DNA of 64,000 bases from Solanum dulcamara (GCF_947179165.1 NC_077242.1:22229097-22293096); one strand, 5' to 3'; positions 13,373-25,487 are shown, numbered from the stretch's first letter. A program made the numbers and translations. Notes: generated from the sequence alone by a model not told the origin.

Positions 13373-15699
13373 TGTCACGACCCAAGCCTAGGGCCTAGAC
13401 GTGACATGGCGAATGAGGAACCCGAAAGTAACTCAATCAAGCCTCTTAGCATTTTTTTAGCCTTTCATAGGTAATGATGATAAATAAACAAGCGGAAATC
13501 ATAATAGTAAATCTTCAACTTACATATGTCCAACAATACCTCTAACTATTAAATTTAACGGGGCTAAGACAAGTCCCTAGCCCACCCTCAATCATAATAG
13601 AAAAAATGCCATAGTAAAATATCTTAACATATCATAAGCTAGAAAGATAAAGGAGTATTGTTCCCGGAACATGGGAACTCACCAAAAGTAGTCTTCAATG
13701 GAATATCAACTAGCCACGTGAAGAAGAACGAGGAGGAGCACTGGTCCCTACATGATGATATCATGTAGGCAAAAGAGTATGCGTTAGTACTTTGAATGTA
13801 CTAAGTATGTAAGGATGCATGAACATTGAGGAAACATTAAAATATTTATTTAATATGGAACATAATTTAATGTATGCATAATAAATCATATATGTATCCT
13901 TTAAAATATTCATTTTGTGGGAAATTAACCATAACCGACATTTAAGACCATGCGAGCTATTACATGAAATCCAACACAACCCCCTACGTTGGCCGGGGAG
14001 ACTACTTGCCAGGTAGAACTCTGTCAACTTCATTCATTTCTTTAACTTTAACTTTAAGGGCTATTTATGGATCCATTAGCCTAAGCCTACAAGAGCTCCT
14101 ATGTTGGCACATAGTTAATGAGACAAGGGGTTGCTACTAGAATTCCCTTACCGAATCTCACCTCAATGCCTCATTCGGTGCTAAGTCAATCCCACAGAAT
14201 AGTTTAATACTTCAAAATAATCATAGCATATAACTTGAGAATTCAAACATCATATTCGGTAGAATAGCTCATTAAAACATTTGATAATTCAAATATGCAA
14301 GAATTGTCCTTATTGCATAAAGAATCCATCATTCATATGATTTCATCATTCTTTCATTTCATAAGACTCCCTTTTTTATCATAGATATTGCTTTCATAAA
14401 CTTTTATTTGGAGTCAAAGCTTTCAAGTCAAACTTTATTAAAAACATAGTAAAACTAGGTGGGTTCAAATCACTTCAACTTACAAATATGTATGTAAATA
14501 AATATACATAAATACTTTGAAATCCATTAATTAAAAATCATGTTTTAAACAACCCACCATGAATTTCAAGAACCTTTAAATAGATAAATAGAGGAATTAC
14601 TTGCAAATCATCAATTCATAATATGAAATTATGTCGCATCAAAATAGATCAATAATCATTAGTTTAACCATGATTCATACTATTAAGTAAAAATAAGAAT
14701 TTACCATAAGAAAATATTACTTGAAATCAAGATATTTAATTGAAAGAGTTTTTGGACTACATTGGTGGAAGAACCCATGGATAAACACACACATAACTTA
14801 GAGTAAAGCTTAAAGAAAATAAATATAATTTATCATATAATTAAAATAATTTATATATGAGAGTGGAAGGAATACTCTCATTAAAGCCTTACATACCTGG
14901 AATCCGAAGCTTTAGTCGGTACCGAAAGACTTAATGAACACTCTTGAGTCCTAGCTTCTCTCCTCGCCGGAACGTTTTGTGTACTACCCGGAGTATATGA
15001 ATCACCAGAATAGTATTTCTTCACTACTAAGAACTAAAACTATATTTGAAAATGTGTAAAGAAGTGTATAGAGAGAAGATTTGCTTGAGAAAGCTTGATG
15101 AATAAAATGAGGAAATAAGGTGGGTATTTATAGGTGGGAAAGAGGGTCCTAACAATAAATAAAATAATTATAAAAGAAATCTGAACATTTAGTAGAATAT
15201 ATTGATGTCATGGATGATGTTAAATGGAGGACAATTTATGTCATGAGTGATGTCAAATGTATCTAGATCTTTCTATGGTAGGTGAAATGAGTTATTTTTG
15301 ACAGAATACTCTTTTTGGGAGCTGCGTTTGAATAAGATAAATTTCTTATTAAGATTTGGTGTATCCATAAGAATTGTAGATATGGAAGTCTAGTTTCATA
15401 TCGTTCAAGAATCAACCAATTTGGATAAACCTACAGTGAGATATGATTTTTCTTCTATAAACACTCCTTTCCGTCACAGCATCCTACCTTACAAATATTA
15501 ATTTATTTGACATACTTAACCTTCAAAACTTAAAATATGGTATTCACAAAAGTTGTAGGTAATGATCTTGTGGTTACTCAGAAATTTGAATCACCCAATT
15601 TGGACAAATCTATTAAAAGTTATACCCAAAATATAGAGGCTATATTATTTTTAGGCGAGAATTGAAACATCGTAGACAACGTTTTTAGAGGATGTTACA
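13373..15699 (-). repeat. Nested solo LTR (family C) with GGTTT target duplication
   Basis: A 2327-bp LTR (TGTCACGACCCAAGCC...GAGGATGTTACA) flanked by perfect 5-bp repeats GGTTT at 13368-13372 and 15700-15704. It lies in reverse orientation inside the family B LTR. A near-identical copy is at 40659-42989. Its right half also matches the LTR at 2111-4279. Confidence 0.92.
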
Positions 15700-15924
15700 G
15701 GTTTGTACATGTGACAAGTAATCTTTGGGGGCATTTAAGTTGAAAGACTTCCGCTTTTGATTTATTATTTATTTATTTAGACAGTTTCCACTATATTTAT
15801 CGAAATGTTGGGTTTTAGACTGACTTGTCCTGGGGAAAGGACAGGTGCCATCACACTCGAAATTGGATCATGACATACATAAAAGTCATGTGTATGTTCA
15901 TTAACTTAAATAGAAACTTAAATT

Positions 15925-17725
15925 CTACTGAATTGTGATTCTTTCGCTAATATCACAATCATTCCTACTCTTCTTAGGTTTCGGGGGTGCCTCAATGTCA
16001 CTAATTGTTTCACATTCAATCTTCTACACACCATAATACCATAGCAGATAGCAGTTGTGTTATTCCATACGTGTCAACTCTAGATCAAATGAATCTGGGA
16101 ACCCATTGCTAGAACTGAGATGTAATGCATAAGTTGCCACATATAGTCCACAATCCCTAAAATTTATAAATTTACAACGAGTTAGAATATTTCGCAAGAT
16201 AGTATAAAAGAGGAAAAATTGAATATACTTACAAGCTTCTTTTAGTCTATTGTGGTATACCGTTGACATAAAGAATGTCAAATGAATCAAAAACAGAGTG
16301 CGCCCTGTACTTTGGGTGAGAGGCCACATCTAACCCTTTCTTCGTATAAAAATCAGACATAGATAGATACATGGAAATGAGCTGGACATATTTCTTGACC
16401 TCGTTGTCAATACACAAATGGTGTAGCAGATTATTGATTGAATCGTACGTCATTATACATCGTTCGTCGAAAGAAACAACAATAAATACCCAATGAAACC
16501 TCTCCTTCACATTGACTGGAATGAAAATATTGTCCACCGAATGTCATGGTACAATACAGTGCATCCTGTATCCTTTTATATACTCGAGGATGGTGTCTTC
16601 TGAACTCGCCTTAGAAACTACATTTTCAGCATTGTTATATGCTTCCCAGATGCAACTTATTAAGTTGTTGAAATTGCAATCAACTGTGCTGGACTTATAT
16701 GCTGAGCTAGTGGAATATTTTGCTTTTTTCCTCATATAGTAAAAGAGCACATCTATGTGCTGAAAGATAATAATGTTAAAATTAATAAACTAAAATTATG
16801 TTAGTCATAAAAATTTATAAATTAAAAGTATATTAAAAACAATGAATAGAAAATTATACCGAGTCATCGAGCAACTCCCTACTTTAGGAAATTTGTAGAA
16901 CCAATTCCTGTTGTCAATTTTAACAACCTCATAATCAAAGCACTTTTTAATGCTACTTTATTCTTTTTGTATCTGTCCTCATTATTCTTCATGTAAAGTA
17001 AGACAAAAAATTTAACTTAGAGGTGTAACTTAGAGGTTAATACAATAAAATGTATAAGTATAAAACTTTGATGTAAATTAACAATATATAAATATGTACA
17101 CAAATTATTCATACTTTTTGATCTAATTCTTACTTGGTATGATGCCTGGCCAATAAACCTTTCCTTAACCATTTTCAGAAATTGATAAAGATAGATTTGT
17201 CCTCATCTTCTGGCAAAGCAATGAATGGATGTTTCAAAGTAAAAAATTGAAGGACACTTTGAAGAACACCCTGAAATATATACATGGTTGATTTCAGTGT
17301 TAACTCAATGTATAAAATTCATTATTGATAAAAATAGTTTATACTTGTATCTGATCCAAATGAAGTAATGTATGGCAATGTGTTATATGGACTTGGGCAC
17401 CTAATCCTTTGAATCTTTAAAGGTGTATGGTCATCCACAATGGACTGTTCATGAAGTACAATTCTTCTTTCTGGATTAAGGCTTGGGAGAAGTACAATAC
17501 AACAGACTCCTCAACCGATGAAGATGGCATAGTTATTTCTTTAGGAAAATCTCCCAGATTTGGATCTTTTTTAGTATCAGATGTCCGAGACTCAGTTGGG
17601 ACTGACAGTGTTGTTTCTTTGGGACAATCACTCGGAGATGGGTCTTTATCACTATTAGAGATATGACAATAATTTTGGGTGTTCATTATCAGCAGTAGTC
17701 GATCCGTTCTGATGAAGGTACACAA
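15925..17725 (-). pseudogene. Ulp1-like (C48) protease domain end of the MULE protease gene, broken
   Basis: Minus-strand exons. The upstream exon carries repeated acidic S/P-rich text (17725-17417). A KWLRKGLLARH segment lies near 17190-17150. The protease core spans 16750-15925. The papain-like triad is visible: H in RFHWVF (16493-16495), D in MTYDSI (16442-16444), and C in DCGLYVA (16150-16152) just after an intron at 16232-16157 (GTAAGT donor). The last codons read RITIQ then a stop at 15925. In-frame stops at 16544 and 16247 fit W-to-stop and Q-to-stop transitions, and more stops lie near 16060 and 16000. Ulp1 proteases cleave SUMO or ubiquitin-like tags; in MULEs the role is unknown. 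This copy cannot make a full protein. Confidence 0.82.
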
Positions 17726-18597
17726 GAACAGCTTGAGAAATCAAATAAAAATAAATAACTAATAAACTTTTAACTAGATACTGCTCGGGGCTTGTTCACA
17801 TTTGTTTGATCATCGACAAGTTCTGATTGCTGATGAAAATCCTTATTCAAATTTTGAGAAACCACCGTATAAAAATAAAAAATTAGGTAATATATATACA
17901 AAATTCAATTTATACAAATTTTAAAGATAATTAAAATTATAGCACTAATATATAATCATACCTCTGAAATAATATTATCGAGTAAGAGATCATCCAAATC
18001 GGGAGCCTTTAATGAATTAAAGTAAATAAAATTAAAATAACAAATATATATATGTATATAATTTAATCATGTATAAATGTGGATTTGAGAGTGTTGTATA
18101 ATAGTACTATACTTTGAGACTTCTATAAATATGAATTGTATAAATGGTATATATAATTATACAATTAAGAAAGATGAAGGTTAATACAATAAAATGTATA
18201 AGTATAAAACTTCAATCTAAATTACCAACATATAAATATATATATACAGCTGGAGTTTTACTGGCCTCTGTTTGTTCATCCATAGATTGCGGCTTCTCAT
18301 TTATTTCATTATGCAAATTTGGACAAACAACATTAAAAAAAAGGTTACAATAACATGTATACAAATGCAACTTATAGATAATGTATACATTAAATTAAAT
18401 AATATATGACTATTCAAACCTCTGAAATAATTTCATCAAGCAACAAATTTTCATTATTTGAATCCTTAAATATAAAAGCAAATAAAGAAAATTAAGATGA
18501 CAAGTCAATATGTATATCTGCATTTATTTATACAATTGTTGAAATGTATAAATGAACTGTGGATTACACAGTCACAAAATATTGTGCATGAGCCATG
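17726..18597 (-). pseudogene. Repeated linker exons of the MULE protease gene
   Basis: Small minus-strand exons separated by AT-rich introns occur in two similar pairs. One pair encodes NENLLLDEIISE (about 18463-18419) and VVCPNLHNEINEKPQSMDEQ (about 18330-18258). The other encodes DLDDLLLDNIISE (about 18005-17945) and VVSQNLNKDFHQQSELVDDQ (about 17868-17795). Introns also repeat: GTTAATACAATAAAATGTAT occurs near 17038 and 18180. This is an acidic, probably unstructured linker between the DUF1985 and Ulp1 domains, expanded by exon-intron duplication. Exon limits are approximate. Confidence 0.6.
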
Positions 18598-19042
18598 TGT
18601 TATGACCCGCCACTTGATCTTGAAGAAGGTAGAAGAATCTAGAGTCTTGGAGAGGTTAGTGGAAGACTCTAGATCCTTATAGAAACTTGTAGAGAAGTCT
18701 TGAAAGACTTAGAATTCTCTAGAGTGTGTAGAGAATTCTAGAGAGGGACTTCTTTGTAAATATGGAGGGACTTGTATAGCAATTTTTATTTACACTTGAG
18801 CCCCTTAGGAGTAGTATAAATAGAGGGGGCATTCATTTGTAGAAAACCATCAAGAAAACAAGCATTCTTCCAAAGCAATACAAAAGCCTTCTTCATAAAA
18901 GCTCTCTTGTCTTCTTATAATCTAGCGTTCCCTTAGCGATCTAGTCATAAAGGCTTACTTGAGCTTGCAAGATCGTGAAAGATTCGTGAGTAAGTTGTCA
19001 AGTGCCGCACGGAAGTCTTAGTAGACGTCTAAGTCCGTGACA
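18598..19042 (+). repeat. 5' LTR of the chromovirus
   Basis: 445 bp, TGTTATGACCC...GTCCGTGACA, matching 23836-24280 with about one mismatch. A TATA-like element lies inside at 18815. It contains inverted TCTAGA/AGAATTCTCTAGAG words near 18700-18750. Confidence 0.95.
18815..18822 (+). promoter_or_regulatory. LTR TATA box
   Basis: TATAAATA within the 5' LTR, about 230 bp before the primer site and placed where a U3 promoter is expected. The same sequence is at the equivalent place in the 3' LTR (near 24053). Confidence 0.7.
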
Positions 19043-19045
19043 ACG

Positions 19046-19057
19046 TGGTATCAGAGC
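19046..19057 (+). other. Primer binding site of the chromovirus
   Basis: TGGTATCAGAGC three bases after the 5' LTR, a perfect match to the usual plant initiator-Met tRNA primer site. Confidence 0.92.
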
Positions 19058-19075
19058 GAGGTTCTACTAAGGGAT

Positions 19076-22000
19076 ATGGCAAGTGAGGGAGACATCAATG
19101 CCACTACCGCCACCAACGTCAAGCAAGATGTTGGAAGGAAGCACCGCAAGGGAAGGAAAAACTCTAAGAGAAATGAGGAGGTGCCGCTGGAGCCTACACC
19201 AAGCGAGGCCCTAACATCCTACTCACCCTCGGCCACTGAGGTGAGTGACGATGAGCGAGGCGAGGAGCCCGTGGACGTCACACCCGGCATGGAGTGGATT
19301 GCAAGGGTGGATGCTGCCCGACAAGCAGTGGAGATATTAGGCAAGCGCTTGAACAAGGTCGACGGCAAGTTCAAGTCTCTAGAGGAGTTCGCCCTTGAGG
19401 AGAACGATAACATCCGGAAGGAGTTAGAGGTGCGCAAGGCTGCCGAGTATGAGATGAAGGAGGTAATCACTTCCTTGGAGTGTCGGCTCATGGACGCGCT
19501 AAGTACGATGGAGACCATGAAGGCCGAGATGGCAGTACTCAAAGGAGACATAGATGCTGGGAGATGCATGACGTCCAGTGTGGACCGGGAGGCCAAGATT
19601 GAGGCTCCCAAGCCACCAATGTTTAAAGGTGCCCGTGATGCACAAGAGGTGGAGAACTTCCTTTGGCACTTGGAGAATTACTTCAAGTGTAACAAAGTGA
19701 AGAGCGATGAGACGAGGATCAACACGGCCGTGCTATACCTCTCGGAGATGGCCATGTTGTGGTGGAAGCGCAAGGAGTCCGAAATCGGGAAGGGTCTATG
19801 CACCATCAACACCTGGGAGAAGTTCCGGGACGAGTTCAAGAAGGCCTTCTTCCCCAATAATGTCATCTATGAGGCCAAACGCAAGTTCCGAGAGCTGAAG
19901 CATACGGGTAGCATACGGGCCTATGTGAAAGAGTTCACTACCCTTACGCTTTAAATCCCCAACCTTACAGATGAAGATATGCTCTTCCACTTCATGGATG
20001 GGCTGCAGAGTTGGGCCAAGACGGAGTTGGAGCGCCGTCAAGTCAGCACCATCGATGAGGCCATCACCCAAGCCGAAGCCTTGACGGACTTTAAGCATGA
20101 CAGGCATGACAGAGGCAAGGGCAAAGAAATAAGGAGTAGTCATGCCAAAGGTGGGGGAGATCGTGGCAAAGGCAAAGAGCAACATCCTCCACCCAAGAGC
20201 CATGATTCCAACAAGTCCGACGGCAGGAGGTTCGGGCAACAGGGCTACGCCGAGAGAAAAGAGCAGACCACGAAGAGCAGCGGCTGCTACATATGTGGAG
20301 GTCCTCACGGCTATGCTAGGTGTCCGGAGATGAAGAACCTTGGTGCTATACTACGGGAGCGAAAGGACAAGGAAGTGGACCAAGGGCAGGGTTCGGACAC
20401 GACTCAGCTAGGCATGATCGGGCTATGTGGAGCCATCGCGAAGCAAGCTGAGAAGGCGGGGGATTATTCTGCCCAGTATGTTGACATATCAATCAATGGA
20501 CGACCAGCTCGTGCCATGGTGGATTCTGGAGCAGAAGCCAACATCATGACCAAGACGGCGGCAACAAGGTTGGGGCTAAGTTATGGGCCAAGCAACACCC
20601 GCCTGAAGACGGTCAATGCACCATTGACTCCCGTGTGCGGAGTCGCTCATGGAGTGGACATCACGTTGGGCAAGTGGCAAGGTAAGACAAGCTTCACTGT
20701 CGCCCCCTTAGATATCTTTGATATTATCCTTGGACAGGAGTTCTTCCAACGGTACCACACGATGATCGATCCCTACCTCCAACAACACTTGGTGATGGAG
20801 TGAGAGGGACCCTGCATAGTACCTCTAGTCAAGATGCCAAAGAAGGAAGGACAAGCCCACCTGTCGGCCATGCAGCTTGTGAAAGGCCTAAAGAAAGGGG
20901 AGCCGACGTTCATAGCTACCATTGCGAGCTTGGATGAAGGCAATAGTGCTAAGGAGATATTACCACCTTGCATAGAGAAGGTGCTTGAAGAAAACAAAGA
21001 CGTGATGCCCGAAGAGTTGCCAAGAAACCTACCTCCAAGGCGCGAGGTAGACCACAGGATCGAGCTGGAACTAGGAGCAAGGCCGCCCGCATACCCACCA
21101 TACCGCATGGCTCCACCTAAGTTAGAGGAGCTGAGGAAGCAGTTAAAGGAGCTCCTCGAGGCCGGTCATATCCGTCCATCCAAGGCACCTTATGGCGCGC
21201 CGGTATTATTTCAGAAGAAGAAGGATGGCTCGTTGCGCCTATGCATAGACTATCGGGCGCTTAATAAGGTGACCGTGAAGAACAAGTATCCCATCCCGCT
21301 CATTGTCGACTTGTTTGATAGACTTGGACAAGCCAAGTACTTCACCAAAGTGGATTTAAGGAAAGGCTACTACCAAGTATGCATAGCTGAGGGAGATGAA
21401 CCGAAGACCACATGTGTAACGAGGTACGGAGCTTACGAGTGGTTGGTGATGCCCTTCGGCCTAACCAACACACCCGCCACCTTTTGCACATTAATGAACA
21501 AAATCTTCCACCCCTACTTAGATCAGTTTGTGGTAGTCTACTTGGATGACATAGTCATCTATAGCAACACCTTGGATGAGCACGTGGAGCATCTAAAGAA
21601 AGTATTCCAAGTTTTGTGCGAGAATGAGCTTTTCATCAAGCGGGAGAAGTGCGAGTTCGCCCAACATGAGGTGCACTTCTTGGGACATGTTATCAGCCAG
21701 GGAGAGCTACGGATGGATGAAGCAAAAGTTCGGGCCATCAAAGAGTGGGAGGCGCCCACAAAGGTAACTGAACTTAGATCTTTTCTTGGACTTGCTAACT
21801 ATTACCGCAGGTTCATAAGCGCCTACTCCGCTAAAGCCGCTCCACTTACTGAGCTATTGAAGAAGAATAAGCCGTGGGTTTAGAGCGAGGAGTGGAAGGA
21901 GGCCTTTGAAGACCTCAAGGCTGCCGTGACAGAGGAGCCGGTCCTAGCGTTGCCTGACTTCTCCAAGACATTCGAAATGCATACGGACGCCTCTGATTAT

Positions 22001-23880
22001 GCCATTGGAGGAGTATTGATGCAAGAGAGGCACCCTATCGCCTTCGAGAGCCGCAAGCTGAACGAGACAGAATGGCGGTACACCGTACAGGAGAAGGAGA
22101 TGACAGCCATCGTCCATTGCCTATGCACATGGAGACACTACTTACTTGGCTCCAAATTCTTAGTCAAGACCGACAACGTGGCCACTAGCTACTTCCAGTC
22201 GCAGAAGAAACTCACCCCGAAGCAAGCTAGGTGGCAAGATTTCTTGGCCGAATTTGACTACGAACTAGAGTACAAGCCGGGCAAAGGCAATGTTGTGGCC
22301 GATGCTCTTAGCAGGAAGTTCGAACTAGCAGCCATCACCACAGCACATTGTGACATCCAGGATGCAATCAAGGATGGTCTGCAGCATGATCCAGAGGCAA
22401 AGCGACTTATGGAGTTAGCCGCCCAAGGCAAGACGAGGCACTTCTGGGTAGAAGATGGACTCCTGCTTACCGCCGGACGAAGGTTCTATGTGCCGAAATT
22501 CGGAACTATCAGGCGATGGATCATGAAGGAAAGCCATGACACCTTGTGGGCCGGACACCCAGGGCAGCGTCGCACGAGGGCATTAATTGAGGCGATTTAC
22601 TACTAGCCACACATGCGAGACGATATTGAATGCTATGTGCAGACTTGTCTTGTATGCCAGCAAGACAAAGTAGAGCAGCGTCAACCAGGAGGACTCTTGG
22701 AGCCCCTACCTGTAGCAGAGCGTCCATGGGAGAGCGTGACTATGGACTTCATCACATGCTTACCGAAGTCCGATGGGTACGGAACGATTATGGTCGTGGT
22801 GGACAGGTTTTCCAAATATGCCAGCTTCATGCCCGCCACGGCAGGTTGCACTGCTAAGGAGGCTGCCAGGCTATTCTTCAAGAATGTGGTGAAGTATTGG
22901 GGATTGCCAAGACATATCATCAGCGACAGAGACCCACGCTTCACCGGGAACTTTTGGAGAGAATTGTTCGAAATTCTTGGCACGAAATTACATTTCTCCA
23001 CTAGCTTTCACCCTCAGACAGACGGCCAGATGGAGCGAGTCAATGCCTTACTGGAGTGCTACTTGAGGCACTTTGTGAGTTCACATCAGAGAGATTGGGC
23101 GAGACTACTGGACGTAGCACAATTCTCTTAAACCTACAGCGGAGTGAGGCCACAGGGCGAACACCATTCGAGCTAGCCACAGGCCAACAGCCACAAACTC
23201 CACATTCACTACCGGTCGCGTTTGAGGGCAAGAGTTTAGGGGCCTATCATATGGCCAAGGGCTTTGAGGAGCAGCTCGACACTGCCAAGTCTTATTTGGA
23301 CAAGGCAGCGAAGAAGATGAAGAAGTTTGCTGACCGCAAGCGTCGTCCCACGGATTACCAAGTTGGAGACATGGTCTTGGTCAAGTTCAACCCCAAGCAA
23401 TTCAAGGCGTTGCGAGGCATGCATCAAAACTTGGTGCGAAAGTATGAGGGCCCGTTCAGGATCGTTGCCAAGGTTGGCAAGATCTCTTACAGGTTGGAGA
23501 TACCACCGCATATTAAGGTTCATCCAGTCTTCCATGCCAGCGTCCTCAAGCCGTACCATGAGGACAAGGATGATCCTAGCCGAGGAGAATCAAGTCGGGC
23601 GCCACTCACAATCACCGCCTCCCATGATCGAGACATCGAGGCTATTGTGGACTACCAAGCCAAGCGAAAACAGGGACAACAGGCCACTGCTATGTTCTTA
23701 GTCCATTGGAAGGGACAATCTCCGGAGGAGGCCACCTGGGAGAGATATGAAGACCTGTGGCAGTTCAGGGACAAAATCCGGGAGTTCTTGCAGCAGCAGT
23801 GCGCCGCGGTCATCGCCACATCAGGTGGGGGAGAGTGTTATGACCCGCCACTTGATCTTGAAGAAGGTAGAAGAATCTAG
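19076..23880 (+). pseudogene. Chromovirus gag-pol polyprotein (gag, PR, RT, RNase H, IN, chromodomain) with five lesions
   Basis: A single frame of about 1600 codons starts at 19076. Gag carries a zinc knuckle (CYICGGPHGYARC, from 20284). The protease has DSG at 20522. RT contains [11 protein letters not shown] and the active-site YLDD at 21539-21550. RNase H follows (HTDASDYAIGG, near 21980). Integrase has the H2C2 zinc region (about 22550-22660) and a DDE core: MDF, ISDRD, then E in QMERVN. A chromodomain (FLVHWKGQSPEEATWERYEDLW) lies near 23640-23790. Four nonsense codons (19952 TAA, 20801 TGA, 21881 TAG, 22604 TAG) and one apparent 1-base deletion near 23128 break the frame. Each stop can be explained by one transition. 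The frame ends 45 bases inside the 3' LTR. Confidence 0.92.
23825..23835 (+). other. Polypurine tract of the chromovirus
   Basis: GGTGGGGGAGAG immediately before the 3' LTR, the expected primer for plus-strand DNA synthesis. It lies within the end of the coding frame. Confidence 0.8.
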
Positions 23881-24280
23881 AGTCTTGGAGAGGTTAGTGG
23901 AAGACTCTAGATCCTTATAGAAACTTGTAGAGAAGTCTTGAAAGACTTAGAATTCTCTAGAGTGTGTAGAGAATTCTAGAGAGGGACTTCTTTGTAAATA
24001 TGGAGGGACTTGTATAGCAATTTTTATTTACACTTGAGCCCCTTAGGAGTAGTATAAATAGAGGGGGCATTCATTTGTAGAAAACCATCAAGAAAACAAG
24101 CATTCTTCCAAAGCAATACAAAAGCCTTCTTCATAAAAGCTCTCTTGTCTTCTTATAATCTAGCGTTCCCTTAGCGATCTAGTCATAAAGGCTTACTTGA
24201 GCTTGCAAGATCGTGAAAGATTCGTGAGTAAGTTGTCAAGTACCGCACGGAAGTCTTAGTAGACGTCTAAGTCCGTGACA
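23836..24280 (+). repeat. 3' LTR of the chromovirus
   Basis: 445-bp copy of the 5' LTR. The only difference I found is AAGTACCGC here against AAGTGCCGC in the 5' copy. It includes the last codons and stop of gag-pol. Confidence 0.95.
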
Positions 24281-24630
24281 CATGTATGTATAACACTATA
24301 TACATACATTTTGTATAAAATAGTGTAAATAATAAGTAGAAAGACTTTACCTGTGGATGATTTATGTTACTTGATTGTCCTGGGAGCTTTATTCCAAGAA
24401 TGAATGGTGGATCAAAAAGAGAAGACTGAGGCTGATTATTGGATGGTGAATGTGTTGGAACTTCTTGCTCAGATATCTCATTTGGTTTATTAGGATTTGT
24501 GTTCTTCTTATTTATGGCCTCCAACACGACTGTGAAGTTATCTTGTATTAACTTTCACAGACCTTTGAACTTCTTCTTTACCTATATTAAGATGATAGAA
24601 TAAAAATAAGAATTAATTATGATATATAAG

Positions 24631-24675
<45 letters not shown>

Positions 24676-25487
24676 ATTTTTTTTAAAAATGAGCTTATCG
24701 ATTTTTTGAACGAATCAAATTCATTGCGAGAAATTCTTAAATCAAACGACCTGCTATATGATGATTTTTCAGTAGGGTCATCTATCTTTTTCCTCTGTAC
24801 ACGTTGGTTTATTGCTGGTTTATCAACGATTTAATCAGTGTGTTTACCCTGCTTTCAGTGAAGGATTGACAAGTGGTGGGATAGTTTGATGTTTGGACAC
24901 TTATTTTATTCCTACAGTCTATACAGGTGTAACAACAGAATGCCTTGACTTCTTCAGCACGGATATTACACGACAACCAACTTTCTCTTTTGCTTTTATC
25001 TTCCTTAAATCTGGAGAATCTTCAAAATCATCATCGGGGTCAACAAGGTTACTGCCCATACCTATATCAACATGAGATTCTGACACAATGTACTCAGGTG
25101 GCAATTGGAGGATTTGAATTTCCATAGGAGAAGGACTTATATTGTGGAAAGTGATCTGCGTAAGTAAATTAACCTTATTATACAATGTTACTCAAAATTA
25201 TACAACCCCAATAGTATACAATTATAACATTAGTATAACTAACTGTATTGTGCATACAAACACATATTTAATTATGTAATTATAATAAATGAGTCAAATC
25301 AGTATAAGATGTTTAAATAGTACATACACAATTTCAATATTTGATTTAATTTAAAAAATTGAAAAAACTTACCGAATTATCTTCATCACATAACATTTCT
25401 TTCAAGAAGTAATCTAGTTGAGGCTTGTTTTTTTCCGTCTTTTAATTGACAATTCTCGGAATGTGGTCAGACATCTTGACAGCAATC
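24281..25487 (-). pseudogene. Linker exons of the MULE protease gene, middle block
   Basis: Minus-strand MULE DNA between the chromovirus and the long-LTR element. Likely exons: about 25430-25372 (LDYFLKEMLCDEDNS then a GTAAG donor), about 25150-24919 (SPSPMEIQILQLPPEYIVSE, DPDDDFEDSPDL) and about 24530-24350 (EISEQEVPTHSPSNNQPQSS, ending before GTAAAG). The composition is acidic and S/P-rich like the blocks at 17417-18597. No known domain. It links the DUF1985 block upstream in the gene to the Ulp1 block downstream. Confidence 0.6.
24628..24672. repeat. AT dinucleotide microsatellite
   Basis: About 20 AT units in an intron of the MULE protease gene. Confidence 0.95.

Larger units (their letters stand above)
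10864..15875 (+). repeat. Solo LTR (family B), itself holding a second solo LTR
   Basis: It starts TGTAATGACCCTGAAGG and ends GGATCATGACA, giving about 2.68 kb once the nested LTR at 13373-15704 is removed. Its start is clearly related to the 3873-bp LTR family at 25488 and 33062, read in the opposite direction. The flanks CGCAT (10859-10863) and TACAT (15876-15880) fit a 5-bp target duplication in which a CG has changed to TA. No internal domain is present. Confidence 0.8.
18598..24280 (+). mobile_element. Young Ty3/gypsy chromovirus, complete but with a broken ORF
   Basis: A 5683-bp element with two 445-bp LTRs, an initiator-Met-type primer site, one gag-pol frame and a purine tract. The flank CATG occurs on both sides (18594-18597 and 24281-24284); a 5-bp duplication with one mismatch is also possible. 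The LTRs differ by a single base that I could find (G at 19003-19006 region versus A in the 3' copy), so insertion was recent. A C-terminal chromodomain makes it a chromovirus; the short LTRs suggest the Galadriel or Reina clade, not proven. It sits in an intron of the MULE protease gene. GC content is clearly higher than in the surroundings. Confidence 0.93.

Noticed and set aside
10864..15875. A full LTR retrotransposon with LTRs at both ends
   Set aside because: Both ends belong to one LTR interrupted by another LTR; there is no primer site, purine tract or coding domain.
19219..20308. Minus-strand frames of 130 and 170 codons over the chromovirus
   Set aside because: They are mirror frames of GC-rich gag-pol, which has clear domains on the plus strand.
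22521..23559. Minus-strand frames of 63-107 codons over integrase and the chromodomain
   Set aside because: Shadows of pol; no recognisable motifs of their own.
24628..24672. AT run as a terminator or origin
   Set aside because: Plain dinucleotide microsatellite in an intron.
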